Below, piece by piece: positions 1-7,764 of a stretch of DNA of 64,000 nt. The notes beneath the pieces are model-generated. The model saw only the letters and a program-made list of their open reading frames with translations, ran no database searches and had not been told where the DNA came from. Position 1 is the stretch's first letter. Each line of letters begins with the position of its first letter. The stretch spans positions 62,001 to 126,000 of the forward strand of contig NZ_CBYO010000016.1 in NCBI RefSeq assembly GCF_000577245.1, read 5' to 3'. Origin of the DNA: Paucisalibacillus algeriensis. Its GTDB lineage: Bacteria > Bacillota > Bacilli > Bacillales > Amphibacillaceae. The translations under genes and the position numbers were made by a program.

Positions 1-570
1 TTTTACCTCTCCCTCTCTGACATCAATTTTTCGTTTTAGTATGTCTCTACCTCTTGAAAGCCTAGTTTTTATAGTGTTTGCATTCAAATTCAACACCCTA
101 GAAAGCTCATTAACTTTTACATCATAAAAATAATGGAGCACAATTACCTCCCGATATTTCATTGGCAATGTTAAGATTGATTGTAGAAGCTGTTCATTAC
201 GGATCGTTTTAAGAAAAGAGGTTTCAGTGCTTTCTGTTTTTCTGAAATTCTCAAGCAAACTACTCTCTAATAGCACTTGTTTAAAGCTCTTTTTCTTCAA
301 AAAATCTTTGGAAGTATTAACCGTAATACGATAAATCCAGGATGATACAGCGGCTTCACCTCTAAAATTATTTAGATACTTATAAGCCTTTAGGAAAACC
401 TCTTGTGAAATATCCTCAGCTATACCACGATCTTTAATGAAGGAAAAGGCAAGTAAGTAAACCTTTTCGGAATAAAGTTCCATAAGTTGCTGGATTGCAC
501 TTTCTTTAAATTGATTATCGATATTAATGTCATCCTTTGGGTAAATTGCATGCAATTCTTTGTTTCCCAC
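1..570 (-). CDS. ECF-type RNA polymerase sigma factor (3' end outside window)
   Basis: I translated this frame by hand because it has no stop inside the window. It starts at GTG (568-570) with AAGGAGG six bases upstream. At least 190 residues are present. The N-terminal half carries a sigma region 2 pattern (YSEKVYLLAFSFIKDRGIAE, then DISQEVFLKAYKYL and SWIYRITVN). The C-terminal half carries a region 4 helix-turn-helix (LPMKYREVIVLHYFYDVKV, then LNLNANTIKTRLSRGRDILK). This is the layout of small extracytoplasmic-function sigma factors, which redirect RNA polymerase to stress or envelope promoters. Any anti-sigma gene would lie to the left, outside the window. An extended AGACAAGTCT palindrome (678-687) lies about 110 bp upstream, the same motif found near the sugar genes. 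Confidence 0.9.
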   Translation of the reverse strand, partial: MGNKELHAIYPKDDINIDNQFKESAIQQLMELYSEKVYLLAFSFIKDRGIAEDISQEVFLKAYKYLNNFRGEAAVSSWIYRITVNTSKDFLKKKSFKQVLLESSLLENFRKTESTETSFLKTIRNEQLLQSILTLPMKYREVIVLHYFYDVKVNELSRVLNLNANTIKTRLSRGRDILKRKIDVREGEVK

Positions 571-665
571 TGTGTGCCTCCTTTCTTATACTTTTTAGAC
601 ATGAGCATATTAAATTTGGTTTCATTTTATTAGTTTTATAATTTTTAGATAAACATAATTGAAGT

Positions 666-687
666 GGACAAGTTGTAAGACAAGTCT
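666..687. promoter_or_regulatory. Candidate operator: AGACAAGTCT palindrome with half-site
   Basis: The perfect palindrome AGACAAGTCT (678-687) is preceded by the half-site GGACAAG at the same spacing as in the copies near 1525 and 7656. It lies upstream of the sigma factor gene and downstream of the YesL-like gene. The binding protein is inferred; the regulator at 6104-7462 is the nearest candidate. Confidence 0.45.
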
Positions 688-777
688 CTAATTGGTCCAA
701 AAATGATGGTCAACCTAGATAAATCAAAAGTCATAGGCTAATTAAGGATAAAATTAATAAAATAAAACAAGTGCAGA

Positions 778-1416
778 TTATCCTACACTTGTTTCATCGA
801 TTTGTATTCCTTTTTTAAAAGCAATTCTTTTAAAGGCACTTTGACTTAAAAATGTAATTGCAATGGCTAGTACGCTTCCTGTGAATAACGGAATTGTACC
901 AGGTAATAGTACAATCATTCCATATAATAGGAAAATGGTGGCAATCATCCCAATTAACTCAAGTATGGAGGAGATGCCAATAAGAAATGCTTGTTTCAAA
1001 TATTGAAAGAAAGATAGTTTAAAATGTACAAAGACTGGAAAGAAAAATAGCAATGTAATAATTGATGCAGCAAATATTAACACAATGACTGGTACTAGGA
1101 ACTGAAATTGTCCAGGGTTCAGTTGTATAAACGTAATATCGTAGTAGATAAAGTAACCCACTAGTAGGAAAATCAACCCATACCCATTTTGCTTCAAAAA
1201 GTCCTGCTTATAGGCAGTCCAAAATGTCTTAAATAGCTTGATATTCCGTTCTCTATGAAAAATCCACTTCCTAGTAATGCTAAACATTGCGGAAGTTGCT
1301 GGGAAAATTCCAAAGAAAACAAATCCTACAAAGGTAAAGAATATCCATAGTATATTTAAGTATGCTATCCGTAGCATCCAGTTAGCTATAAGGTAAAATT
1401 TATCCCAACCACCCAA
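778..1416 (-). CDS. YesL family (DUF624) membrane protein
   Basis: Small integral membrane protein of about 212 residues resembling Bacillus YesL. That family is regularly encoded beside sugar ABC importers, and its exact role is unsettled. The start is taken as TTG at 1414-1416, because GAGGGAG lies seven bases upstream and the protein then begins (M)GGWDKFYLIANWMLRIAYLN, the usual YesL opening; the frame stays open to 1470. Around five hydrophobic segments are visible, with the family pattern FFGIFPATSAMFSI...RKW after the first. It is divergent from the ABC importer at 1759-4821. The likely operator at 1514-1534 lies between the two, so both may answer to the same regulator. Confidence 0.8.
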   Translation of the reverse strand: MGGWDKFYLIANWMLRIAYLNILWIFFTFVGFVFFGIFPATSAMFSITRKWIFHRERNIKLFKTFWTAYKQDFLKQNGYGLIFLLVGYFIYYDITFIQLNPGQFQFLVPVIVLIFAASIITLLFFFPVFVHFKLSFFQYLKQAFLIGISSILELIGMIATIFLLYGMIVLLPGTIPLFTGSVLAIAITFLSQSAFKRIAFKKGIQIDETSVG

Positions 1417-1513
1417 AGTATCCACTCCCTCTATGAAACAACTATACACTCTGTGTAAGTTACCATACAATCATTTTTTTCAATCTTCTACAATAATTTA
1501 AGAAGTGATTTAA

Positions 1514-1534
1514 AGACAATTAATAGACTTGTCT
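1514..1534. promoter_or_regulatory. Candidate operator AAGACAA-N5-AGACTTGTCT
   Basis: A half-site AAGACAA is followed after five bases by the palindrome AGACTTGTCT (1525-1534), flanked by AAT/ATT that extends the symmetry. The same composite occurs at 7644-7665 and, with six-base spacing, at 7538-7560. It sits between the divergent YesL-like and binding-protein genes. Confidence 0.55.
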
Positions 1535-1652
1535 ATTGATAAAAAAAGAAATAAGATAATGTTGTAAGTAAATGAAAATTTCAGTCAAGTCAAACTCTTC
1601 TTATGATGCTTTTCCTAATAAGGTTGAATTGCATTTATTTTTTAGTATTGTT

Positions 1653-1666
1653 TGTTAACGCTTACA
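1653..1666 (+). promoter_or_regulatory. Candidate cre site (CcpA)
   Basis: TGTTAACGCTTACA fits the Gram-positive catabolite-responsive consensus TGNNARCGNWWWCA at every defined position. It lies about 90 bp upstream of the binding-protein start at 1759, so carbon catabolite control of this importer is likely. CcpA binding itself is inferred. Confidence 0.6.
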
Positions 1667-1716
1667 TTAGGGTTTTTAGAGTGACTCAGTTTGATTAGGA
1701 TTAGCATGAACTTATA

Positions 1717-1726
1717 GGACTTGTCT
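1717..1726. promoter_or_regulatory. Degenerate operator GGACTTGTCT
   Basis: One mismatch from the AGACTTGTCT palindrome. It overlaps the possible -10 (TATAGG, 1713-1718), which lies 16 bases after a possible -35 (TTGATT, 1691-1696). This is a repressor-like position for the importer operon. It lacks the upstream AAGACAA half-site. Confidence 0.35.
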
Positions 1727-1758
1727 TGAAAATAAAAAAGATTGAAAGGGGATTCAAT

Positions 1759-3000
1759 ATGAAAAAGTTTAGTTTACTTTTTTTGTTGCTAGGCTTCCTG
1801 CTTGTTATGGCAGCATGTTCTGATGATGCAAGCAATGATGCTGAAGGAGAAGTCGGTGGGGAAATCACAGTTTGGGTTCATCCTTACACTGGTGATGCAG
1901 AGAAAGAAGAAGAAATGTGGAATACGATTGTAAAGCGTTTCCAAGAAGATCATGATGCTGAGGTTAATATTGAAGTTATTCCTTGGGCAAACCGTGATCA
2001 AAAGATACTAACTGCACTTGCTGCAAATAATGGTCCAGACGTTTTCTATGCAATTCCAGACCAAATGCCTCAATATGCAAATGAAGGAATGCTTTTAGAA
2101 CTTGACCCGTATCTAGAAGACTTCGATTTAAGTGATTTTGTAGATACTGCCTTAGTATCTACTAAATGGCAAGACAAGACATATGGTCTACCTATCTTGC
2201 AAGAAGCATATACGTTCTTCTACAACAAAGAAGTAATCGAAGCAATTGGTGAAGACCCGGAAAATCTCCCAGCGACTTGGGAAGACTTTGAAGCTTGGGC
2301 AGAAAAAGCAAAAGAACAAGGCTTTTATGCAACTACCTTCCAGGGTGGAGGTTCTATGAATGGAACGCTTTATCCATATCTATGGCAAGCCGGTGGAGAA
2401 GTGTTAACACAGGATGATGAAGTATTAATTAACAATGAAGCTGGTGTAGAAGCATTTAGTTTTATTAATAAAATGTATGAAAATGGCTGGATACCTGAGG
2501 ATTCCATCACAGCAATGGAACATGATGCAATCTGGAATAGCGGTAAAATGCTAGCAGTACTGGGATCTGGTATTTCTTTAACTAACATGCAAAGCAGTGG
2601 AGAAATTGACTTTATAATTGGGCCACCACTACAAAATAAAGAACAAGTAACATATGGAACAGTTGGTATGTTTGTTATTCCTTCTAATACAGACAATCCT
2701 GCAACAGCAGCGGAATTTGTAAAAGTATTAACAAATGCTGATAACCAACGTACTTTTAATGAGGTTACACAGTACATTCCAACTAGAGAATCTGCCAAAG
2801 ATATATTTGAAGAGCAACCATATCTAGCTCAATTGGCATCTTATACACAATATGCACTTCCTGGTGTAATTCACCCTAAAGGACGTGACATCATGCCGAT
2901 GATTCAAGCCGAATTACAGACCATGATGGAAGGAAAGAAAACTCCACAAGAAGCAGCTGATTCCGCAGCAGAAGCAATTGAAGGTGCTGTAGGCCAATAA
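1759..3000 (+). CDS. Sugar ABC transporter substrate-binding lipoprotein
   Basis: Extracellular solute-binding protein of the MalE type (413 residues) that would capture a sugar or oligosaccharide and deliver it to the permeases encoded just downstream. ATG 1759 is chosen over the upstream in-frame TTG at 1726 because AAAGGGG precedes it and a lipoprotein signal follows directly (MKKFSLLFLLLGFLLVMAAC, lipobox VMAAC, Cys at residue 20). The body has the family pattern VEVIPWANRDQKILTALAAN, then GPDVFYAIPDQMP. A small hairpin (3011-3047) separates it from the permease genes, typical where the binding protein is made in excess. No ATPase gene is present in the operon, so a shared MsmX-type ATPase encoded elsewhere probably energises it. 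The substrate is not evident. Confidence 0.9.
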   Translation: MKKFSLLFLLLGFLLVMAACSDDASNDAEGEVGGEITVWVHPYTGDAEKEEEMWNTIVKRFQEDHDAEVNIEVIPWANRDQKILTALAANNGPDVFYAIPDQMPQYANEGMLLELDPYLEDFDLSDFVDTALVSTKWQDKTYGLPILQEAYTFFYNKEVIEAIGEDPENLPATWEDFEAWAEKAKEQGFYATTFQGGGSMNGTLYPYLWQAGGEVLTQDDEVLINNEAGVEAFSFINKMYENGWIPEDSITAMEHDAIWNSGKMLAVLGSGISLTNMQSSGEIDFIIGPPLQNKEQVTYGTVGMFVIPSNTDNPATAAEFVKVLTNADNQRTFNEVTQYIPTRESAKDIFEEQPYLAQLASYTQYALPGVIHPKGRDIMPMIQAELQTMMEGKKTPQEAADSAAEAIEGAVGQ

Positions 3001-3010
3001 TGTAGGAAAA

Positions 3011-3047
3011 GGACAGAGGGGGTAATAGTAACATGCTCGCTCTGTCT
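3011..3047 (+). other. Intercistronic hairpin between binding protein and permease
   Basis: GACAGAG (3012-3018) pairs with CTCTGTC (3040-3046). No long T-run follows, so this is more likely an mRNA-stabilising or attenuating hairpin than a full terminator. It would favour excess binding protein over permease. Confidence 0.45.
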
Positions 3048-3070
3048 TATCTTATACAGGAAATAAGGTG

Positions 3071-4003
3071 ATGACACTGAAAAAGAACAATCAAAACTTA
3101 TACAAAAAGAATAATAAATTACCTTTTAAAGAGCGTTTTCGTAAAAATGCCATCGTTTATCTGTTCTTATTTCCAATCTTAATTCACTTTGCGATATTTC
3201 AAGTTTTTCCCTTTTTATTTAGTTTTGTTCTTACCTTTATGGACTGGAAAATTATTGGAAACCATGAATGGGTTGGCTTGAAACATTGGATGCATTTCTT
3301 CCAGGATAAACTAGCGTGGAAAGCGCTTTGGAATACATTTATGTTTTCCGTTTATTATATTATACCAACTATGGCTTTAGGGCTAATACTAGCATTAATT
3401 ATTAATTCCGGTGTACGTTTTGCTGGCTTCTTTAAAGGAATCTTCTTTCTACCAGTAGTTACATCTTTCGTTATTATTGCTGGACTATGGGGTTGGTTAT
3501 TCCGTGGTACGGAATCTGGCCTAATAAACTGGATTATCGCTTTCTTTGGCATTGATCCCCAATTATTTCTAGCTGACTCTAGTCAAGCACTATTAGTACT
3601 TGCTGGACTAAGTATCTTTAAAGTAGCAGGTAGTACGATGATTTATTATTTTGCTGGACTACAGTCGATCCCTAAGGAATTGTATGAAGCTGCAAAAATT
3701 GATGGAGCATCAAAATCAAAGATCTTTTGGAAGATTACCTTTCCCTTATTAAAGCCGATCCACTTCTATGTAGCCATTATTACAACAATCGGTTCATTCC
3801 AAATCTTTGATTCTGCGTATCTATTAACCGGTGGAGGGCCAAACTATGCGACGACTACCATTGTATTCTATCTCTATCAGCAAGGATTTACTAACTTAAA
3901 CCTAAGTTATGCAGCTGTATTATCTTATGCCTTGTTCTTTATTATCTTAATCGTTTCGTTAATTCAACGTAAATATATTGGGAAGGATACAGCAATCTAC
4001 TAA
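3071..4003 (+). CDS. Sugar ABC transporter permease, MalF/UgpA type
   Basis: Inner-membrane channel subunit (310 residues). The sequence shows about six transmembrane segments (first near residues 25-50, FLFPILIHFAIFQVFPFLFS). The cytoplasmic EAA loop reads YEAAKIDGASKSKIFWKITF, with the conserved EAA-x3-G that docks the ATPase. ATG 3071 directly follows an in-frame GTG (3068); I prefer ATG because AGG of the ribosome site would otherwise be too close. It is followed after 14 bases by the second permease, so the two should form a heterodimer. Substrate unknown. Confidence 0.9.
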   Translation: MTLKKNNQNLYKKNNKLPFKERFRKNAIVYLFLFPILIHFAIFQVFPFLFSFVLTFMDWKIIGNHEWVGLKHWMHFFQDKLAWKALWNTFMFSVYYIIPTMALGLILALIINSGVRFAGFFKGIFFLPVVTSFVIIAGLWGWLFRGTESGLINWIIAFFGIDPQLFLADSSQALLVLAGLSIFKVAGSTMIYYFAGLQSIPKELYEAAKIDGASKSKIFWKITFPLLKPIHFYVAIITTIGSFQIFDSAYLLTGGGPNYATTTIVFYLYQQGFTNLNLSYAAVLSYALFFIILIVSLIQRKYIGKDTAIY

Positions 4004-4017
4004 GGGAGTTCAGAAGC

Positions 4018-4821
4018 ATGAAAAAGATTATCAATTATCTATTATTATTTCTACTTGCATTTTGTTTTCTATTGCCATTTCTCATCATGGTGCTCGGCTC
4101 ACTTAAAGAAATTGAATATGCACTTTTGGACCCATTTTTCTGGATTCCAGATAATCCATCCTTAAATAACTATTTGTACATCTTCCGGGATGGAGTGTTT
4201 ATGCGCTGGATCTTTAACTCGGTTGTTATTACGGTGATTCCAGTATTTAGTCAGATGTTTTTGTGTGCTATTTTGGGATATATTTTTGCGAAAAAACAGT
4301 TCCCAGGCAGGGAAACCATTTTCTGGGTATTCATGGCGGTTATTATGATTCCGCAGCAATTGTTAATTATCCCGAAATATATTATGTTTGCACAGTTTGA
4401 ATGGATTAACACGTACTGGGCATTAATCGTTCCTGAATTATGGGGGATTATGGGAGTATTCCTTGTTCGCCAATTCTTACAAGGTATTCCGAATGACTTT
4501 GAAGAGGCAGCATATATCGACGGTGCCAACGATGTTCAGATTTTTTTCAAAATAATTCTGCCACTATCATTACCGGTAGTAGCTACAGTGGGTACATTTT
4601 CATTTATTTCCAACTGGAATGATCTATTTCAGCCACTTATCTTTATGACACAAGAAAAAATGTATCCCGTAACGGTCGGGCTTGCGTCATTACTAGGTAA
4701 GGAAGGAAACTTTGGAATTGAGATGGCGGGATCAGCCTTGTCGTTTATTCCTACATTCTTGATTTTCTTATTCTTTCAGCGTTATTTCACGGAAGGAATC
4801 CAAATGTCTGGTCTTAAATAA
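4018..4821 (+). CDS. Sugar ABC transporter permease, MalG/UgpE type
   Basis: Second channel subunit (267 residues) with six predicted membrane helices. The EAA loop reads FEEAAYIDGANDVQIFFKII and ends in ILPLSLPVVATVG, diagnostic for the MalG/UgpE group. AGGGAG precedes the ATG. It pairs with the product of 3071-4003 and is served by the binding protein at 1759-3000. A weak stem-loop (4824-4845) follows before the oxidoreductase gene, which may still be read through. Confidence 0.9.
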   Translation: MKKIINYLLLFLLAFCFLLPFLIMVLGSLKEIEYALLDPFFWIPDNPSLNNYLYIFRDGVFMRWIFNSVVITVIPVFSQMFLCAILGYIFAKKQFPGRETIFWVFMAVIMIPQQLLIIPKYIMFAQFEWINTYWALIVPELWGIMGVFLVRQFLQGIPNDFEEAAYIDGANDVQIFFKIILPLSLPVVATVGTFSFISNWNDLFQPLIFMTQEKMYPVTVGLASLLGKEGNFGIEMAGSALSFIPTFLIFLFFQRYFTEGIQMSGLK

Positions 4822-4823
4822 GT

Positions 4824-4845
4824 GGACTAGGGAGGTGCCTCGTCC
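4824..4845 (+). other. Weak hairpin after permease gene
   Basis: GGACTAGG pairs with CCTCGTCC with one mismatch around a six-base loop, and AAAAAG follows. There is no T-tract, so it is not a convincing terminator and read-through into the oxidoreductase gene is likely. Confidence 0.3.
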
Positions 4846-4901
4846 AAAAAGATGGGGTACTTTCTTTTCGTTCCTATTATTCTAGTTTAAGGGTGTATTT
4901 G

Positions 4902-5804
4902 ATGAAGTATTTAAAGCTCGGCATTATAGGCTTAGACACAAGTCATGTCACGGCCTTTACAAAGTTATTGCATCATCATGTTGAAAACTATCATGTGTCA
5001 GGTGCACGTGTTAAGTTAGCATATCCTGGTGGTTCTCCGCATCTTTCCCTTAGTATGTCTCGTTTAAAAGCCTTTTCAGAGGAGTTGAATCAGACATATG
5101 GAGTACCAATTACGGATTCCATACAGAAGGTTGCTGCAGAATGTGATGCCATTTTAATAGAGTCGGTAGATGGTGGTGCACATCTTGAACAACTTCGGGA
5201 AGTGGTTTCCTATCAAAAGCCTATTTTCATTGATAAACCTTTCGCGTTGAACGCGCAAGAAGCAAAAGAGATGATCCAACTGGCTGAAAAGTTCCAGACA
5301 CCGATCATGAGTACGTCAGCATTACGCTATGCTGATGCGTTAACAAGACTACTTAAGAAATATTCTGACCGAACAATAATAGGGGCAGATTGCTTTGGTC
5401 CGATGGAGGTGCTAGAGGAAATACCTGGCCTATTTTGGTATGGAATTCACACGGTTGAAATGCTTTATACCATTATGGGATGTGGTGCAGAAACGTTACA
5501 GGCTGTTAAACTAGATAATCATGATTGTATAATGGCTGTTTGGAAAGATGGAAGAATAGGAACTATTCGAGGGAAAAGAGTTGGTAACCACCAGTTTGGA
5601 GCGGTTATTCACTATGAGGATGGTTCTGAATTTGTCGCGATTAGATCAGAGGATAAACCGTTTTATGCTAGTCTTTTGGAAGAGATTATTGGTTTTTTTC
5701 GAGATGGTAAAACCCGTGTGCCATTAGAAGAAACGGGAGAGATTATTCGTTTTATTGAAGCTGCTAATAAAGGGAGAGATACAGGTGAAGTAGTAGCGAT
5801 TTAA
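4902..5804 (+). CDS. Gfo/Idh/MocA family oxidoreductase, atypical Rossmann loop
   Basis: Probable NAD(P)-dependent sugar dehydrogenase of 300 residues. ATG 4902 is preferred over GTG 4893 because AAGGGTG then lies at normal distance. The protein starts MKYLKLGIIGLDTSHVTAF. The family's usual GxGxxG loop is replaced by GLDTSH, while the conserved lysine-proline motif is present as IDKPFALNAQEA (residues about 113-124). A C-terminal sheet domain with VEMLYTIMGCG and IRFIEAANKGR completes the fold. It follows the ABC importer, so it probably acts on the imported sugar or its derivative. The altered loop suggests a distinct subfamily with unusual cofactor contacts; it may even be non-catalytic. 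Confidence 0.8.
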   Translation: MKYLKLGIIGLDTSHVTAFTKLLHHHVENYHVSGARVKLAYPGGSPHLSLSMSRLKAFSEELNQTYGVPITDSIQKVAAECDAILIESVDGGAHLEQLREVVSYQKPIFIDKPFALNAQEAKEMIQLAEKFQTPIMSTSALRYADALTRLLKKYSDRTIIGADCFGPMEVLEEIPGLFWYGIHTVEMLYTIMGCGAETLQAVKLDNHDCIMAVWKDGRIGTIRGKRVGNHQFGAVIHYEDGSEFVAIRSEDKPFYASLLEEIIGFFRDGKTRVPLEETGEIIRFIEAANKGRDTGEVVAI

Positions 5805-5810
5805 TTAATG

Positions 5811-6055
5811 CTCCTAACCCGCTCCGGAATTATACTCCGCTTTTACTTCCAGCACAGGGGCGACATCTGCTCGATAGTACCATTGCAGTGTCTACCTTGC
5901 AACGGGCGGCTGGTGAGCCTCGGGCCAACAGGATGTTGGTCACAAAGGCGAAGACATAAGGACGTAGCGTTCTTAGCCTTTGAACCCCTAATTCGCACTG
6001 CGGGGTCTCACCGATGCTTTTCCCCATCGGAGTCTCCGTATATTTCCGGAGCTAA
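5811..6055. repeat. Solo arm of the large intergenic repeat, with a 70-bp internal insertion
   Basis: This stretch matches the reverse complement of 24109-24290 over both halves: the CTCCGCTTTTACTTCCAG section and following text at 5836-5917, and CACTGCGGGGTCTCACC with GGAGTCTCCGTATATTTCC at 5996-6048. Between GAGCCT and GCACTGCGG it carries about 70 extra bases (about 5920-5995) containing CCAACAGGATGTTGGTC. A 89-codon open frame at 5808-6077 lies inside and is judged non-coding. It separates the convergent oxidoreductase and regulator genes. Confidence 0.8.
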
Positions 6056-6103
6056 GAAGTGGATTAATTATCGCTGATTTTTTTAGCTTGACTCGATTAA
6101 TGG

Positions 6104-7462
6104 TTAATTTTTTGCTAGATGCTCTTCCTGGATGAAGCTTAGGCGATATATCCGACGTGGTCTGCCTTTAAAAGTTACTTTTTCTTCACCGACGATATCA
6201 ACCAGTTCTGCATCCATCCATTTTAGGAGAATGCGGTGGGCACTTCGAATCGTAATATTTAATGTTGATGCAAGTTCTTGTGCAGTATAGTCAATTTTAT
6301 TATGACGGGCAACGCGAGCCATTAGCTTTGCCATATAAGCAGCTGACATTCCGGCTTTTTCTGCCCTGTCTAACAGCTTCGCATCCGTAATGGATAATTC
6401 GTATTGCTCGTATTGTTGTGTATTGTTTAAATCAACGGGTCCGATTACACTGCGATCCTCCCGGACAATATAGCAGACGTTTCCACCTAGTTCCTTTGAT
6501 TGACGTAAGGCAAGTCGAGCATGGTTACCTGCTTCTGAAGCGGTTTGTCCAAAGCCTACACCAAGGCTTAACGTAATTCCAATTTGATTCTTTGTATTTT
6601 CAAGTAGGGGTAAAAACTTATAGCCTCTGGTCTCGCGTTCGAAAATACCTCGGGTGGTGATAAACAAATATTCTTCACCACCAATATTTACAAAGTGGCC
6701 ATCGAGTTGCTTCATGAAGTCTAGTAATTTTTGTTGAATTTGTAGATTTAATAATTGAACATCATGCTCAGAAGTAAATCGTTCGGATAGCTTCTGAAAA
6801 TTATCGATACTAATATAACCAAACACGATTTGGGATTCTTTATTCCTTCTCGTTTCACTAGCAAGAAGTGCCCGTTCTAGCGATACAATCATATCTTGGT
6901 TTGTTGGGGTAACCCATTCATGCGGGATATCCAATTCAATTAATCTATTGGATACTTCTTGAATACCGGTTAGTGTTATTGCACCGGTTTCACTGTAATT
7001 TTTACAGTGAAACTGAACCACCATATCAATATCAAATGTATCTGAACGGTATTCCATTATGTGACAATTTTCTTCTTCTAGCTCATAAAGTACTTGATGG
7101 ACATATTGTGGGGCTAGAATATCAATCGATAATTGATCCAATCCATGACTGTTTTTAATTAATACTAGGGAACGGTAAAGACCAGTTCCCATTAGTGGAA
7201 CATGATGCACTGGAATCTTAAAATCTATCTGTTTTTTGATTGTATAGTACAGATAGTAATCCGTAATCATAAGTACATCAACAATGTTGATTAGGTCTGT
7301 TACGATTTGTGTGAGGTTTTGTACGCTATCTAATACTCGAAAGACAGGCTTAAAATTTGGGAACGCTTTCAAAACTTTCTTTGTTTGATCCGAAAGTGCG
7401 GATGGGGCAATGACCCCAATCGTAATAACAGGTGATTGGTTGACACTATGTTTTCCAGACAT
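6104..7462 (-). CDS. Transcriptional regulator with degenerate GGDEF-like domain and C-terminal winged helix
   Basis: A 452-residue protein with three visible parts. Residues 12-205 form an alpha/beta sensing region opening VITIGVIAPSAL and containing VDVLMITDYY. Residues 212-335 resemble a nucleotide-cyclase/GGDEF fold (IVFGYISIDNFQ, GGEEYLFI at 261-268, LSLGVGFG at 299-305), with GGEE in place of GGDEF. Residues about 385-443 form a winged helix (DYTAQELASTLNITIRSAHR, then FKGRPRRIYRL). It therefore looks like a DNA-binding regulator rather than a diguanylate cyclase. Start ATG 7462 has AAAGGAG upstream. It is divergent from the catabolic cluster at 7765, with two AGAC-type palindromes between, so it is the best candidate to bind them. 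The ligand is unknown. Confidence 0.75.
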   Translation of the reverse strand: MSGKHSVNQSPVITIGVIAPSALSDQTKKVLKAFPNFKPVFRVLDSVQNLTQIVTDLINIVDVLMITDYYLYYTIKKQIDFKIPVHHVPLMGTGLYRSLVLIKNSHGLDQLSIDILAPQYVHQVLYELEEENCHIMEYRSDTFDIDMVVQFHCKNYSETGAITLTGIQEVSNRLIELDIPHEWVTPTNQDMIVSLERALLASETRRNKESQIVFGYISIDNFQKLSERFTSEHDVQLLNLQIQQKLLDFMKQLDGHFVNIGGEEYLFITTRGIFERETRGYKFLPLLENTKNQIGITLSLGVGFGQTASEAGNHARLALRQSKELGGNVCYIVREDRSVIGPVDLNNTQQYEQYELSITDAKLLDRAEKAGMSAAYMAKLMARVARHNKIDYTAQELASTLNITIRSAHRILLKWMDAELVDIVGEEKVTFKGRPRRIYRLSFIQEEHLAKN

Positions 7463-7537
7463 GAGGCCTATCTCCTTTATGGATAAACTTTAGTAGGTAT
7501 TGTCGTATTGAAGTTGATTCAAAAGATAGTATGATAA

Positions 7538-7560
7538 AAGACAACATACTAGACATGTCT
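7538..7560. promoter_or_regulatory. Candidate operator AAGACAA-N6-AGACATGTCT
   Basis: Half-site plus perfect palindrome AGACATGTCT (7551-7560), about 90 bp upstream of the regulator start on the minus strand. This position suggests autoregulation. Confidence 0.55.
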
Positions 7561-7643
7561 ACTAATATTTTGAGTCTATCATACTGTGAATCTATACGAT
7601 TGTCAAAATGGATTTAACTTATTATAGAGAATATTGGATTAAA

Positions 7644-7665
7644 AGACAATTTTTAGACTTGTCTT
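7644..7665. promoter_or_regulatory. Candidate operator AAGACAA-N5-AGACTTGTCT over a -35 box
   Basis: Same composite as at 1514-1534. The palindrome AGACTTGTCT (7656-7665) contains TTGTCT, which can serve as -35 for TACAAT (7682-7687) with a 16-bp spacer, about 75 bp upstream of the first cluster gene. Binding here could block or shape initiation. The rest of the 302-bp gap 7463-7764 shows no gene. Confidence 0.6.
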
Positions 7666-7764
7666 TTAATATCCGTATAACTACAATGAAATCAAGTAAA
7701 GCCAAAGATAGATTAGTATTCATAACAAAAGATTTAGAGTCTTATAATTATTGGGAGTGGTAAA

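Noticed and set aside
2370-2798. 142-codon minus-strand frame inside the binding-protein gene
   Set aside because: It is antisense to a well-supported lipoprotein gene and has no homology signal.
5808-6077. 89-codon open frame after the oxidoreductase gene
   Set aside because: It lies inside an intergenic repeat arm, has no clear ribosome site and no family resemblance; repeats of this type often give chance frames.
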